From Rhodobacter sp. (lineage in GTDB: Bacteria; Pseudomonadota; Alphaproteobacteria; Rhodobacterales; Rhodobacteraceae): a stretch of 6,782 nt of DNA. How positions within the stretch are numbered: the stretch's first letter is position 1; each line of letters begins with the position of its first letter. Shown here piece after piece: positions 6,570-6,782 of the stretch. Below the pieces are notes generated by a model. It saw only the letters and a list, made by a program, of their open reading frames with translations, ran no database searches and was not told the origin of the DNA. The translations under genes and the position numbers were made by a program. The stretch covers positions 1 to 6,782 of the forward strand of contig JACKKF010000012.1 of assembly GCA_020637555.1 (NCBI GenBank). The letters run 5' to 3'.

Positions 6570-6596
6570 GCGCGCACTGTCATGACACACAGGGGG

Positions 6597-6620
6597 ACGG
6601 GGGGCATTGCCCCCCGTTTT
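6597..6620 (+). terminator. Intrinsic terminator of the MttB-like gene
   Basis: ACGGGGGGC (6597-6605), loop ATT, GCCCCCCGT (6609-6617), then TTT to 6620: a nine-pair, almost all-GC stem with a T run, 28 bases after the stop codon. A second arm pair, TGACAC (6583-6588) and GTGTCA (6622-6627), could extend the structure around it. On the minus strand the same stem sits eight bases past the oxidase stop but is followed by CCCCC rather than T, so it would end that transcript less efficiently. Confidence 0.85.
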
Positions 6621-6624
6621 CGTG

Positions 6625-6782
6625 TCAGTTTCCGGGCAGCAGCTTGCCGGGGTTCATCAGCCCGTCGGGGTCCAGCGCGGCCTTGATGGCGCCCATGACG
6701 TCCCAGCCGTCGCCGTGTTCCTTGCGCATGTATTTGGTCTTGCCCAGCCCGATTCCGTGTTCGCCCGACACCGTGCCACCCA
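6625..6782 (-). CDS. FAD-binding oxidase (GlcD / D-lactate dehydrogenase class), C-terminal end
   Basis: On the minus strand the last 51 codons of a gene entering from the right edge end in TGA at 6627-6625. The translation carries the closing signature of the FAD-linked oxidase C-terminal domain: GTVSGEHGIGLGKTKYM followed, some 17 residues later, by IKAALDPDGLMNPGKLLP. SGEHGIG and DPxGxxNPGK are the conserved tail elements of glycolate oxidase subunit GlcD, D-lactate dehydrogenases and D-2-hydroxyglutarate dehydrogenases, which oxidise D-2-hydroxy acids using FAD. The tail does not separate these activities; the FAD domain lies outside the window. It converges on the MttB-like gene with 55 bases between stop codons, so there is no sign of co-transcription. 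Family confidence is high; the substrate is unknown. Confidence 0.85.
   Translation of the reverse strand, partial: GGTVSGEHGIGLGKTKYMRKEHGDGWDVMGAIKAALDPDGLMNPGKLLPGN

Noticed and set aside
4749..6590. 613-codon minus-strand open frame opposite the MttB-like gene
   Set aside because: The composition (HRHIGRFADRAARV-type) is that of a reverse-complement shadow, and the plus strand encodes a complete known family member.

Overview
The window is about two-thirds G+C, with codon third positions almost all G or C. Its proteins look like those of an alphaproteobacterium, most likely Rhodobacterales (Paracoccus/Rhodobacter/roseobacter type). This assignment is inferred from protein style and composition; no marker in the window settles it. 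The four large antisense reading frames opposite the main genes are the usual GC-rich shadows and are not annotated.

Layout. Bases 1-265 hold the 3' end of an unrecognised plus-strand gene. It converges on three minus-strand genes, read from right to left: an M20-family metallopeptidase (3167-4561), an MFS transporter (1980-3167) that shares one base with the peptidase stop, and guaA, GMP synthase (364-1935), 44 bases further on. A gap of about 110 bases (4562-4671) separates the peptidase from a divergent 77-residue two-helix membrane protein of RDD type (4672-4905), which has a reasonable promoter and ribosome binding site. Next is a 119-base gap with a perfect 14-bp palindrome and a 10-bp-stem hairpin, then a complete 514-residue MttB-superfamily (trimethylamine methyltransferase-like) protein (5025-6569). 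A strong intrinsic terminator follows. The right edge holds the last 51 residues of a convergent FAD-binding oxidase of the GlcD/D-lactate dehydrogenase class, a gene too short here to show as an ORF but clear from its motifs.

How the genes may work together. The peptidase and MFS genes look translationally coupled, which suggests an uptake-and-hydrolysis (or hydrolysis-and-export) pair for a small peptide or amide. guaA is housekeeping and may be transcribed partly by read-through from that pair or from its own weak promoter. The MttB-like protein is the non-pyrrolysine kind (no in-frame TAG). Characterised relatives demethylate quaternary amines such as glycine betaine onto a corrinoid protein, but no corrinoid protein or activating enzyme is visible here, so its substrate and methyl acceptor are open. 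I saw no CRISPR array, mobile element, tRNA, rRNA or convincing riboswitch. Most of the window is ordinary chromosomal sequence; the points worth a second look are the orphan MttB homolog with its structured leader, and the coupled peptidase-transporter pair.
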